From Acidobacteriaceae bacterium (GTDB taxonomy: Bacteria > Acidobacteriota > Terriglobia > Terriglobales > Acidobacteriaceae): 35,812 nt of DNA. The notes under the pieces were generated by a model. It was not told the origin of the DNA. It made no database searches and saw nothing but the letters and a program-made list of their open reading frames with translations. Positions 16,778-24,909 of the stretch are shown here, one piece after another. The stretch lies in the NCBI GenBank assembly GCA_003132405.1, contig PKXQ01000113.1, positions 1-35,812 on the forward strand, written 5' to 3'. The stretch's first letter is position 1; the number at the start of each line of letters is the position of its first letter. The position numbers and the translations under genes were made by a program.

Positions 16778-19468
16778 ATGAATACTGAACAACGTTCAGT
16801 TCGTCGAATGAGCCCTTTCCGTTGGCTCCCACTCACTTTTCTGGCGATCTCGATGCTTGGGATTGCTTCGCCGCTCAGGGCCCAGTCGCCGGACCCAAAG
16901 CAAGACTTTCTGCTCATCGTGCCGCATACCCATTGGGAAGGCGCGGTATTCAAGAACCGGGAGGAGTATTTGCAGATCGGGCTGCCGCACATTATGAAGG
17001 CGCTCAGCCTCCTGCAGAGATATCCGCAGTATCACTACGTCCTCGATCAGATGGCCTATGTCAGGCCTTTCCTGGAACGCTACCCTAATGAAGTTTCCAC
17101 GTTCAAGAAGATGCTCGACGAGCATCGGTTGGAGATCGTGGGTGGCACAGTGGTAATGGAAGATGAGAATGTACCTTCCGGCGAATCCATCGCGCACCAG
17201 TTTTTGCTATCCAAATGGTTTTTTCGCGATCGGCTTGGCTACGAAGTGCGGACGGGATGGGGACTCGACACCTTCGGGCACAACGCCCAAATGCCGCAGA
17301 TCCTGAAACTGGCGAATATGAATTCCTATTGGTTTTCGCGCGGCGTCCCCAGCCCGCAAATGCCGGCGGAAGTCATCTGGCAAGGAATTGATGGTACAAC
17401 CATACCCGCACACTGGCTGCCCACAGGATATAGTCCCTTCGATGAGCACCTACCTAGTTTTCAGAGCTTCGAGACAACGATTCGTTCCAGCTTCGATGCG
17501 TTGACTCCTTTCTCGCGCGGACCAGGGCGAGTGCTTTTCGCAGGAGCAGATGTTAGCGATCCAGACGAGACACTTCCACTAAACGTGGACCAGTGGAACC
17601 GCACCAAATCAGAACCGTTTTCCATCCAGTTGGGGACACCCTCGGATTTCGAGTCTCTGAGGGGGAAACCGTCCGACCGGCCGGTCATTGTGGGAGACTT
17701 GAATCCCGTATTTCAAGGCGTTTACAGCACGCGCATTGAGCTCAAACGCTGGATGCGCGACATGGAACGCACACTCACTTCGGCGGAGAAAGCCAGCGTA
17801 CTTGCGGGACGCACCTCGACGTCTGATCGTGAGGCGATCGAACGCGCCTGGGAGCCGGTGCTTTTTAATCAGACGCACGATCTTAGCTCAGGGGTGATGT
17901 TGGATCACGTCTATGAGGACACGCTGGCGGGCTATCGGTTCTCAAAACGCCTTGGTGACGAAATCCTGAAAAGCGATCTCGACGCTCTGCTCTCGAAAGT
18001 GGATACGCAAGGCCCCGGAGCGCCCCTGGCAGTTTTCAACTTCTTAGGGTGGGATAGAAGCGACTACGTGGAGGCCGAAGTCGGATTCAGCCAGCCCAAA
18101 GTTTCAGGAATTGAGCTGGAGGATGCATCGGGTAAAGCCGTACCCGTTCAAGTTTTGACAAGCCACTCCAACGGTGGCGACGGCGGCCTGAGTACCGCGA
18201 CCATCGCATTTATCGCCCATGACGTTCCCGCGATGGGCTATGCCATCTACCGCGTGGTTCCCGTTCTTTCAGGAGCCGCGTCCCAAGAGGCTTCGCGCAG
18301 CAATGGAGAAGAGTCAGCTTCTCGCGGTCAATACTCCGCCACCAACCGCGACGATTTCGGCAGCATGGAAAACGAGTTTTACAAGGCGACCGTGAATCTT
18401 TGGACGGGCGAAATCACCAGTCTAGTGCTGAAGAGGAATCACTGGGAGGTTTTGAGCAAGCCGGGAAATATCGTCGCGCGGGAGGAGGACCGCGGCGATT
18501 TTTGGGAGCTCGACGGAACTTTGGCTAGTGACCGCTGGACTACTGAGAAGCGGCCTATTGGCCTGCCGCGTCCGGACGCGACTCAATGGAGCAATAATTA
18601 CATTGGCGGTGGCGCGGATGTGAAGCCGGGACCTGTCGTAACACAATTTTCCAGTTCGCACCCCTTCGGCAAAAATCAATTCGACACGACGATTCGGATG
18701 TATCCCGGCATTCAACGGATTGACATTCATACAGAAATCGTGAATATGGAGCCATCGGTTCGATACCGGGTACTATTCCCGACCACGATTCATGACGGTA
18801 CGAACACGCAGGAGATCGCCTTCGGCGCCGTAGAGCGACCGCTTCATCAGGAATTTCCTGCCCAGAATTGGGCTGATTACAGCTCTGAGGGACGCGGGCT
18901 GGCAGTCCTGAATCGAGGGTTGCCCGGCAACAATGTGACCGATGACACTATGATGGTTTCTTTGCTGCGCTCCACGCGGCTTGAGGTGTATGGGGCAGAC
19001 GATTCTGGATTTGATCCGGCTAAGGCCTCGGAATCCGATACAGCTCTGGAGTTGGGCAAGCGAATCGCTCATGACTACGCTCTGGTTCCTCACGTGGGAA
19101 GCTGGCAGGAGGCCCAGATTTTTTGCGCTGGACTGGAGTTCAATAACCCGCTGGTCGCGCGTAACATTGACGCCCATGCAGGTGCCATGCCGAAACGATG
19201 GGGGTTGCTGGAGATTTCCACTCCGGACGTAGTTGTATCCGCGCTCAAGCCGAGCCGCGATGGCGAGATCGCCTTGCGAGTTTATGAAGCAGCGGGGCAC
19301 TCCGTCCGGCACGCCGAAGTACATTTCGCGTTTCCGTTGGCTTCGGCGCGCGAAGCAAACCTCATTGAAGACCCAGGTCGAGAACTACAGAGCAAGGGAA
19401 ATACGATTTCGTTTGATCTGCATCCTTACGAGATCAAGACAGTCCGGTTGCGCTTTGCGGAGCAGTAG
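16778..19468 (+). CDS. Secreted GH38 alpha-mannosidase
   Basis: About 896 residues, a full-length GH38 enzyme. It has a signal peptide (WLPLTFLAISMLGIASPLRAQ), the metal-binding HTHWEG motif (His50 and His52), GWGLDTFGH with the catalytic nucleophile Asp near residue 164 (also a zinc ligand), a further conserved motif NQTHDLSSG, then the C-terminal beta-sandwich domains ending in LHPYEIKTVRLRF. Family members remove alpha-linked mannose from N-glycans or other mannosides. ATG 16778 is chosen; an upstream TTG at 16754 and ATG 16808 are alternatives, and no site has a strong ribosome-binding sequence. It stands alone but may belong with the nearby glycosidases. Confidence 0.9.
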   Translation: MNTEQRSVRRMSPFRWLPLTFLAISMLGIASPLRAQSPDPKQDFLLIVPHTHWEGAVFKNREEYLQIGLPHIMKALSLLQRYPQYHYVLDQMAYVRPFLERYPNEVSTFKKMLDEHRLEIVGGTVVMEDENVPSGESIAHQFLLSKWFFRDRLGYEVRTGWGLDTFGHNAQMPQILKLANMNSYWFSRGVPSPQMPAEVIWQGIDGTTIPAHWLPTGYSPFDEHLPSFQSFETTIRSSFDALTPFSRGPGRVLFAGADVSDPDETLPLNVDQWNRTKSEPFSIQLGTPSDFESLRGKPSDRPVIVGDLNPVFQGVYSTRIELKRWMRDMERTLTSAEKASVLAGRTSTSDREAIERAWEPVLFNQTHDLSSGVMLDHVYEDTLAGYRFSKRLGDEILKSDLDALLSKVDTQGPGAPLAVFNFLGWDRSDYVEAEVGFSQPKVSGIELEDASGKAVPVQVLTSHSNGGDGGLSTATIAFIAHDVPAMGYAIYRVVPVLSGAASQEASRSNGEESASRGQYSATNRDDFGSMENEFYKATVNLWTGEITSLVLKRNHWEVLSKPGNIVAREEDRGDFWELDGTLASDRWTTEKRPIGLPRPDATQWSNNYIGGGADVKPGPVVTQFSSSHPFGKNQFDTTIRMYPGIQRIDIHTEIVNMEPSVRYRVLFPTTIHDGTNTQEIAFGAVERPLHQEFPAQNWADYSSEGRGLAVLNRGLPGNNVTDDTMMVSLLRSTRLEVYGADDSGFDPAKASESDTALELGKRIAHDYALVPHVGSWQEAQIFCAGLEFNNPLVARNIDAHAGAMPKRWGLLEISTPDVVVSALKPSRDGEIALRVYEAAGHSVRHAEVHFAFPLASAREANLIEDPGRELQSKGNTISFDLHPYEIKTVRLRFAEQ

Positions 19469-19668
19469 AGCGATGTGGTCTGGACTCGCATGGCTCGCCG
19501 AGGCTGCGCCTCACCTGGTAGAGAGCGCGATCGGCCCGCTTCCAATAGCACTCGATCACGGGCAAGCTGGAAGTTATCGGTTCCGTCCGTCGGATAGGTA
19601 CCGATAAACGGGCATAGGGGAGATCCGAATGGCCAGCCCTGAAGCCAGCGCGACTATGGCAAGCTCCT

Positions 19669-19922
19669 CTACTGAACCTGTCCGTGCTGGGCGGGCGCCG
19701 ATTGCAAGACGACTTCCTTCATGTTGTCATCGGGAATCCGGTCAATCAGCAACGCGAATGGATCGATTCCTGCTTTCACCGGCAATTGGGATGTCACGAA
19801 CGTAAACGTTGAATTGCGCTTTGTGATGTGCATACGTGCGCGGTAGAGCGTACCACCATATTTCTTCCCACTTGCAGGCTTGGCGAATGCGCCGATATCG
19901 ATCCAGTCATCCACCTCCAAGG
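19669..19922 (-). pseudogene. C-terminal remnant of an ABC-permease/M1-aminopeptidase fusion protein
   Basis: About 80 codons read VDDWIDIGAFAKP, GGTLYRARMHITKRNSTFTF and KAGIDPFALLIDRIPDDNMK. This matches the extreme C-terminus of the large bacterial proteins that join an ABC-2-type permease to an M1 peptidase-like domain, which end with DWIDIGVF and GIDPxxxLIDRxPDDN. Everything upstream is missing: at about 19916-19922 the sequence switches within a few bases to the DNA methylase frame. It is a deletion relic. Family match is by eye. Confidence 0.6.
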
Positions 19923-21253
19923 GCGAGGACATATGTGGCTCTAGCGATGGTGACCGCCACAGGATGGATGTCGATCCCCTGAACGTGCCCAAGAATAGAT
20001 TTGAGACGTTCATTGTCAGTTCCCTCAGGATTGTGCTGCAAGAAATGAGTGACAGTGGCCCTCAAGAAACTACCTGAACCGCAACTCGGGTCGAGAACCG
20101 CCTTGTAGCCATGCTTCGGGAGAAGCTCCGCGACCATGCGTTCGCACAACCAGTCAGGCGTGTAATACTCGCCAAGGTCATGCCGATCTTTAGGGTCGAT
20201 CAACTGCTGGTAGACGCCCTTGAGTACATCTTCGCTAACCTGAGATAAGTCGTATTCTGTTAGGTGAGAGAGAATCCGTTCCCATGTCGGAGCGAGAATC
20301 TCTTCCGCTTCAGCGTTCCGAAGCCAATGGAAGAAGTCGTCATCAACGAGATTCGCCAGACGCTTGGATTGGAAATAACGACCGGAAAAAACATCCTTCG
20401 CCACTTGCCTTAAGCTCGCGCTTGCCTTGCCTTGCGAGAGGGCAGCCCAGATCAGCAGCCTCGCAATACTCGCAAGATAGGTGTGCCGTAGGAACAGGCT
20501 CTCAAGCTCGGAAATCTCCTGCCCGGTCTCAATGTCCTTTTTCGCCGTCGCCGTCTCGGTCAGATGCCCATATGTTACGGTCAAATATTTCTGCCATGTT
20601 TCAAATGCAAGAGTGGACTCGGGTTCGCTGTTGACTCTAGCCCATGCCTTCTTGAGCGCAGCCATGCTCTCGCCATAAAGCAGGCTGGAGCCGAAATCCC
20701 ATTGGAAGCGTTCTGCGGTTGGCTCAATCTGCTGAGGCCGAAACAACAGGCTTGTCAGCCACAACCAGAATGCACCGACGGATTCTTCCGTCAGCTTGAA
20801 GGGACGGATCAGTTCGAGCGTGACTGTCTCAGGAGCAGGCTTCTCACCAGCAGCAAGAACTGGGCGGTACAGTCGCCATTCAATACCATCCGAAGCGATG
20901 GCGAGAATCGAGCGGGGAACCTCATCATTCTGCTTCTGCCACGTGCCCGCTACATACTCACGGAGTTGAACCTCAGCCTCGGAGAGAGTCGCTTCCAATG
21001 AATTCTCAAACTCAATAATGGCGTTGCCGTAGTAGGCGTCCGCACGCCCCCTCTTTACACCTGTTGGCTGCTGTATGCGAATCAGTTTCTCAACGCCCCG
21101 TGCAAACTCGGAAATCGCATTTGAGCCGGGGAAAAGCTCCGCAAGCGTTGCATGAAAGCGTGACCGCTTCGCCGCCTCATTGTGCAGACCCTTTAGGTCG
21201 TGAAGGCACTGCTTCAGAATGTCTTTTGTCCGCTGCTCAAGAATCTCAGGCAT
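19907..21253 (-). CDS. Truncated adenine-specific DNA methylase / type IIG-like restriction enzyme
   Basis: About 448 residues. The N-terminal region has a PD-(D/E)xK-like pattern (GRADAYYGNAIIEFENSLEA), as in type IIG enzymes. The helical region leads to DLGEYYTPDWLCERM and SAM-binding motif I (VLDPSCGSGSFLRA, near residue 388), then motif II (VQGIDIHPVAVTIARATY). The protein stops within 10 residues after this, so the catalytic (N/D)PPY motif and target-recognition domain are absent. It cannot methylate, and the fused nuclease, if active, would be unprotected, so it is very likely dead. The ATG at 21253 lacks a ribosome site, and an in-frame TTG lies at 21304. It is divergent from the secreted protein at 21409. 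Confidence 0.75.
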   Translation of the reverse strand: MPEILEQRTKDILKQCLHDLKGLHNEAAKRSRFHATLAELFPGSNAISEFARGVEKLIRIQQPTGVKRGRADAYYGNAIIEFENSLEATLSEAEVQLREYVAGTWQKQNDEVPRSILAIASDGIEWRLYRPVLAAGEKPAPETVTLELIRPFKLTEESVGAFWLWLTSLLFRPQQIEPTAERFQWDFGSSLLYGESMAALKKAWARVNSEPESTLAFETWQKYLTVTYGHLTETATAKKDIETGQEISELESLFLRHTYLASIARLLIWAALSQGKASASLRQVAKDVFSGRYFQSKRLANLVDDDFFHWLRNAEAEEILAPTWERILSHLTEYDLSQVSEDVLKGVYQQLIDPKDRHDLGEYYTPDWLCERMVAELLPKHGYKAVLDPSCGSGSFLRATVTHFLQHNPEGTDNERLKSILGHVQGIDIHPVAVTIARATYVLALGGG

Positions 21254-21408
21254 CGTTGCAGCGATGATAGCAGCCAAGAGCGGGCGCGGGCTCTTTTCAA
21301 ACAAGCGGTGCCCACAGCGGGATAGGGAAACTTAGGTCACTTGCCCGCAGTTTCCGCTCGCAGGAGACTAAAGGGTCAACTATCTTTTCGCATAGGGAGC
21401 ACGCCCAG

Positions 21409-21924
21409 ATGAAATCCAAAGTTCAGGTTTGCGTTGCCTTCTTCGTTATCTTCGGTAACTGTCTGGCGCTTGGGCAAAATGCCAGCAATGAAAAACAGGT
21501 ACTCAAGGCATTTACCGCATCTATGCAACAGCATTTTGCCAGCTACGAACACAATCGTCGGGAACGGACAACCAAGCTAGGGGGAGGGTGGGTAAAAATG
21601 TACTTCCAGCCGGTCCAGAGTTCGGTCAGTATCGACGTTGAGAGGACTACTTCATTGGTCAGTCCCTACATCGGAACGTTGGAGTTTCAAATGGTGGAGC
21701 ACTACACGGCATTTCATGAGACCCGCGAAGACGCGGAAGCAGACTCTGCTTTCGTTAATTCGCAGGTGAAAACTCACAAGCACAGTTACGCCTATCAGGA
21801 TGGGAAATGGGTGCCGAAAACGCGCAAGTACGTTGTTAACGGCCTCGGCATGTTTGACTGTGATGAAGTCATTACCGTCGGAGATGACGCTGGCGAACGA
21901 GACCTCTACGGGCTAGGGGCGTGA
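21409..21924 (+). CDS. Secreted protein of unknown function, probably 3'-truncated
   Basis: 171 residues with a signal peptide (VCVAFFVIFGNCLALGQ) and no family I recognise. The mature part is polar with Tyr/His-rich beta-like stretches (SYEHNRRERTTKLGGGWVKM, VEHYTAFHETREDAE). ATG 21409 follows AGGGAG at about 12 bases. The last few codons and the stop fall in sequence that belongs to a PAS-domain remnant on the opposite strand, so the natural C-terminus is probably lost and replaced by a chance tail. Confidence 0.6.
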   Translation: MKSKVQVCVAFFVIFGNCLALGQNASNEKQVLKAFTASMQQHFASYEHNRRERTTKLGGGWVKMYFQPVQSSVSIDVERTTSLVSPYIGTLEFQMVEHYTAFHETREDAEADSAFVNSQVKTHKHSYAYQDGKWVPKTRKYVVNGLGMFDCDEVITVGDDAGERDLYGLGA

Positions 21925-22201
21925 TCGTCTGCTCTTCAATATAGGTCGTCCCGTCTTTCCGCCTGTTGATGAGTTCGCCGTGCCAGATCCTGCCTGACGA
22001 GACGGTTGACCAAAGATCGGCATAAAAGCTTTGCGATTGCTTTCCGGATTTCAACAGGCGAGGGTTTTTGCCCAACACTTCTTCCGCGCCATACCCAGTC
22101 ATAGTCGTGAACGCTGGATTCACCCACTGGATCGTGCCACGAAAATCTGTGATGACGATGGCGTTGGCAGCGGCTTCCAAAGCCGCAGCCTGCAAATTAA
22201 C
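21915..22201 (-). pseudogene. PAS-domain fragment of a sensor kinase or diguanylate cyclase
   Basis: The minus strand encodes a well-kept PAS core: LQAAALEAAANAIVITD, GTIQWVNPAFTTMTGYGAEE, GKNPRLLKSGKQ, then LINRRKDGTTYIEEQTITP. Homology stops abruptly at both ends: after ITP (about 21915) it meets the secreted-protein gene, and before LQAA (about 22201) it meets the integrase remnant. No start, transmitter or output domain remains. Confidence 0.7.
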
Positions 22202-22206
22202 CCTAT

Positions 22207-22671
22207 GTGTGGGGAAGGTTCAAGGAGCCGAAGTCGAAAGCGTCCAAGGTTCCAGTCCCCATGCGTCCGCTTTTGGCTGGCTCTCTCCTCGCATGGCGCG
22301 AGAGAACGAAGTAGGCCAAAGAGAGTGACTACGTGTTTCCCAGTGTGAAGCTGAGAGGCAAGAAACCGCTGTCGGCCTCCATCATGGTGTAGAAATACTT
22401 GCGACCTGCGGCTATCAGCGCCTGCGTCATTTCTGCGGACTGGAACGGGCGATTCGGTTTTCACAATTTTCGCCATTCGCTGGCAACGGCGCTGGTGAAG
22501 CTAAAAGTGGACCCGAAAACCGTACAGGGTGTGCTGCGCCACGAGGACTTTGGCACAACCATGGAACTCTATGCGCAGTCCGACATGGACTCTGTGAGGG
22601 AAGCGCAGGGCAAGTTTCTGGAACAGCTGATGGGAGACAGAATCCACCTGCTCACGGAGCAAGTTCAGTGA
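22207..22671 (+). pseudogene. 3' half of a tyrosine integrase with two in-frame stops
   Basis: One frame from 22207 to the TGA at 22669-22671 reads as the catalytic half of a phage/ICE-type integrase: FKEPKSKASKVPVPM, AKESDYVFPSVKLRG, then the HxxR box FHNFRHSLATALVK and LRHEDFGTTMELYAQ with the nucleophile Tyr. TAG codons at 22312-22314 and 22390-22392 interrupt it, and the N-terminal and box I regions are absent upstream. It ends about 50 bases from the tRNA-Phe 3' fragment, the usual place for an integrase of a tRNA-inserted element. By position and apparent family it is the decayed integrase of an earlier element at the same site. Confidence 0.85.
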
Positions 22672-22721
22672 GAATCATGGGTGGAGAAATTCGGACTTGT
22701 GCCGCTAAAGCCTTTGGAATA

Positions 22722-22766
22722 TGGTGGCCAGGGACGGAGTTGAACCGCCGACGCCAGCCTTTTCAG
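22722..22766 (-). other. 3' half of tRNA-Phe(GAA): attachment site of an integrated element
   Basis: On the minus strand the 45 bases fold as the 3' part of a tRNA: anticodon loop CTGAAAA (anticodon GAA, Phe), stem strand GGCTG, 5-base variable loop GCGTC, T-stem GGCGG/CCGTC with loop TTCAACT, acceptor strand CCTGGCC, discriminator A, and encoded CCA. The 5' side beyond the anticodon loop does not pair (ACACT instead of CAGCC), so homology ends exactly at the loop, a common crossover point for tyrosine recombinases. It is not a functional tRNA; it marks one att end. Confidence 0.82.
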
Positions 22767-22788
22767 AGTGTGTATAACCAGTGTTTTT

Positions 22789-22840
22789 AAGAACTTACAA
22801 GGACACGTGGGACTGCCAAGTACTTGTAAGTAGCTGCAAG
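22789..22840 (+). repeat. Decamer-phased repeat array A beside the att site
   Basis: Five consecutive units of 9-10 bases share an AAGnACTT-like pattern: AAGAACTTAC, AAGGACACGT, GGGACTGCC, AAGTACTTGT, AAGTAGCTGC. The array starts 22 bases inside the element from the tRNA-Phe fragment. Related units occur at 23135 and 33197. They may be arm-type sites for the integrase or excisionase; this is inference. Confidence 0.45.
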
Positions 22841-23134
22841 ACGCGATGAGTGCGGACTGGAACTGCGGACCAGTAATCGGCATCCCGCGTATGAATAACA
22901 ACTTCTAGCAGGAGTGATTGACAGTTCAGTTTCTTCCGCAGGACAAGGGGATCGCATCCCCTCCTTCCGATTCCACTGTGGGGAGTTCCGTTCGGATCAC
23001 GTTCGAAAATATTTTCGACATATTTTTCCTCCCGCAGGTTCCTTTTATAGATAGAGGGGAAAATCTTGGCGCCAATCAATGGAATCGCCTCGGGCAGTTG
23101 AGTGCGGCCATCGCTCTGTTCCCGTGGATTCCCT

Positions 23135-23182
23135 AAACGTACTTAAAAGCACTTCTAGGCGCTTTAGGCACTTTAAGCACTT
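23135..23182 (+). repeat. Decamer-phased repeat array B
   Basis: Five units with ACTT/GCTT at intervals of 10, 10, 9 and 9 bases: AAACGTACTT, AAAAGCACTT, CTAGGCGCTT, TAGGCACTT, TAAGCACTT. It lies in the non-coding stretch between the tRNA-Phe fragment and the excisionase-like gene. The rest of 22841-23414 shows no gene I can support. Confidence 0.45.
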
Positions 23183-23414
23183 GTTGAGAGGTTTTTTCGA
23201 AGTCAAGAAAAAAAGATTCTTTGGAAGGAAGCAACAAATGCGTCTTGTACGGTTTCTATACGAATAATGTTCTCGTCCGCCCATGACGCGAAGACTAACG
23301 CCAGCCGAGTAGTGAATGGGCTTGAAATCTGTCGGACCAAGTCGGACGCCACATCCGGCCTTCAGACGACGCGGTGATTTCAGCCCGGTCTCGACTCTCG
23401 CTGTAGGGGGTTTT

Positions 23415-23645
23415 ATGAGCGAGATGCACGAAGCAACATCAGTCAGCCAGCCCTTCTCTCATTTCGAGAGGTTCCTCGATTCGCGCGAGGCGGCAGCCTT
23501 GCTGCAGATCCACCCGAAAACACTTCAACGCCTCGCTCGCAAGGGCGAGATACGCGCTATGCGGATCGGAAAATTGTGGCGCTTCCGCGCATCCGATCTC
23601 GACGCGTGGGTACATTTGCGGTTAAAGTTGGCGTACCGTCCCTGA
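23415..23645 (+). CDS. Excisionase-like small DNA-binding protein (HTH_17 / AlpA type)
   Basis: A 76-residue protein with a MerR-like winged HTH: FLDSREAAALLQIHPKTLQR, then LARKGEIRAMRIGKLWRF and the closing ASDLDAWV, the standard excisionase-family layout. ATG 23415 is chosen over the upstream frame because GGGGG lies about 5 bases before it. It sits near the tRNA-Phe att site and the decamer repeats, where a recombination-directionality factor would act. Its stop codon lies inside a repeat also present at 24844. Confidence 0.8.
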   Translation: MSEMHEATSVSQPFSHFERFLDSREAAALLQIHPKTLQRLARKGEIRAMRIGKLWRFRASDLDAWVHLRLKLAYRP

Positions 23646-23687
23646 CCACGGAGAATCGTAGGACTCGAATCCGCTTGAAAATGTGCA
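23618..23687. repeat. Imperfect direct repeat, left copy
   Basis: The stretch GCGGTTA, then CGTACCGTCCCTGACCACGG, then GACTCGAATCC and TGAAA recurs at 24844-24898 with few changes. This copy overlaps the end of the excisionase-like gene. The two copies bracket the Rap1a-like and zinc-ribbon genes. Confidence 0.6.
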
Positions 23688-23837
23688 TTCAACAACTTGA
23701 GGAACAGCGGTAGGCAGCTTTTTCGGTATTAGTACATGGTAAGCAGTGACAACGGTATGTGAAACGGTGTGTGTGGGCAGCGTAAAGGGTCCAATGAGTG
23801 AGCTTTGACCTCTCCGGTTTGCGCCGGGACCAGCGAG

Positions 23838-24218
23838 TCAGTGTGATGTTTTGGCGCAGCCGAATGCGTCCATCATCGCATCCAAGATCAAAGTACGGGT
23901 TTGCAAATGTGCCGTCGCAGGGTGAGCCTTAATGAACTCGATAACTACGCCCAGAATTTGGACTCTCGTCACCCCCGACGCGGGGACGCAAAATATCCGC
24001 TTGTCCGGCTTCGCCAATGCCACGCCGTACATGAGTTCCATCCCGTCCGCGACCCCACCCACATAGGCCGCGCATATAAGGGTCACGGAGTCGTCCCCTT
24101 TTAGGTCTATTCTGCCGCACCTCGCTAAAAAGTCGTTCCCTGTTGCGGTGAAATCGTGTGCTGCTTGCGCCCAACACGGGGTGCTCAACAGAATCACAAG
24201 CATCAGAAGGTTCTTCAT
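23838..24218 (-). CDS. Secreted Rap1a/Tai-like small protein
   Basis: 126 residues with a signal peptide (MKNLLMLVILLSTPCWAQ). The mature part resembles Rap1a/Tai-type immunity proteins: an N-terminal Cys, CAAYVGGVADGMEL, a second region IFCVPASGVTRVQILGVVIEF, then AHPATAHL and a terminal FGC, with four Cys placed to form two disulfides. Known Tai/Rap1a proteins neutralise type VI amidase effectors in the periplasm, but no effector or type VI gene is visible here. Start 24218 is firm: GGAGGAG lies 6 bases upstream. It may be cargo that protects the host from neighbours, or a domesticated member of the fold. Confidence 0.7.
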   Translation of the reverse strand: MKNLLMLVILLSTPCWAQAAHDFTATGNDFLARCGRIDLKGDDSVTLICAAYVGGVADGMELMYGVALAKPDKRIFCVPASGVTRVQILGVVIEFIKAHPATAHLQTRTLILDAMMDAFGCAKTSH

Positions 24219-24282
24219 GGTTTCTCCTCCGTTTGTCGGGCAACCAACACCTGATACATTTAATCATGGAGAAACAACTATC

Positions 24283-24522
24283 ATGCCACAAGTCCAATCT
24301 CACGTTCCATGCCCTGAGTGTGCCAAGCGTAACCATCAGGACAATCCAACCAAACCTTGTCAGGCACATCTGAGTCACGCTGACCTAGACCGCCTATTGG
24401 AAAATGACGAAGTCATCGAAGCAGTTTGCTTTTGCTGTGAGTACAAATGGAAGCTGAATGCGCAGGAGAAAGCCCGCGTTAGAAATCAGCGCAAGGAATT
24501 GAGGAACATAGCTGCTATGTGA
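24283..24522 (+). CDS. Small zinc-ribbon protein of unknown function
   Basis: 79 residues with two knuckles, CPEC (residues 10-13) and CFCC near residue 49, in a CxxC...CxxC zinc-ribbon arrangement, then a basic helix (LNAQEKARVRNQRKELRNI). The ATG at 24283 follows GGAGA. It starts about 65 bases from the Rap1a-like gene and runs divergently. It could bind nucleic acid, but no family is recognised. Confidence 0.55.
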   Translation: MPQVQSHVPCPECAKRNHQDNPTKPCQAHLSHADLDRLLENDEVIEAVCFCCEYKWKLNAQEKARVRNQRKELRNIAAM

Positions 24523-24681
24523 AGGCCCTCGCGTTCAAATCTGCGAAGGCCCTCTGGTCAGTGGCTCGACTTGCATAGGAGCCGAGTTTAACTACCTTGA
24601 CACGCCAGCGTCCCACCACAGCAGAGCGGGCAGACTGGCAGAATTTTTGATATTGGTAGATGTAAAAGACTTGCAGGGCCG

Positions 24682-24870
24682 CTAAAACTCAGGAAACTTT
24701 TCCTTTATTTTCGTGCGCCAATTCTCCGGCAACCTGCCTTTGTCATGCAGCTCCATCAGAAGCCAGTAGTACATCTCGGCATAGACCGCGTAATCGTGAA
24801 CCGTCCCACCGCCCATCTCTTTCGCTAACTCATTAGTGAAATGGCGGTTATCCGTACCGTCCCTAACCAC
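24682..24870 (-). CDS. Small hypothetical protein, possibly truncated
   Basis: A 62-codon frame from a GTG inside the right copy of the direct repeat. It has amphipathic helices (YAVYAEMYYWLLMELHDKG) and ends KIKEKFPEF. No family recognised and no ribosome site. The N-terminal codons come from the repeat, so the original start may be lost. Confidence 0.35.
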   Translation of the reverse strand: MVRDGTDNRHFTNELAKEMGGGTVHDYAVYAEMYYWLLMELHDKGRLPENWRTKIKEKFPEF

Positions 24871-24898
24871 GGAGAACTCTAAGACTCGAATCCACGTG
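24844..24898. repeat. Imperfect direct repeat, right copy
   Basis: Second copy of the sequence at 23618-23687: GCGGTTA, CGTACCGTCCCTAACCACGG, GACTCGAATCC and TGAAA are shared, with an internal 5-base difference of length. It ends just before the vapC stop codon. Confidence 0.6.
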
Positions 24899-24909
24899 AA
24901 ATCGCGCGA

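Noticed and set aside
19577..19606. Inverted repeat after the GH38 gene considered as a terminator
   Set aside because: The stem is only 9 bp with a mismatch and a 12-base loop, and no T run follows.
22722..22766. tRNA-like 3' end considered as tmRNA or a functional tRNA
   Set aside because: The anticodon loop and 5-base variable loop fit tRNA-Phe, and the 5' half is absent, so it is neither tmRNA nor a working tRNA.
22789..23182. Short repeats considered as CRISPR
   Set aside because: Units are 9-10 bases, degenerate and without spacers, and no cas gene is present.
23632..23675. Direct repeat considered as a tRNA fragment because of a TTCGAGT-like loop
   Set aside because: Neither copy forms a T-stem on both sides, and no acceptor end follows.
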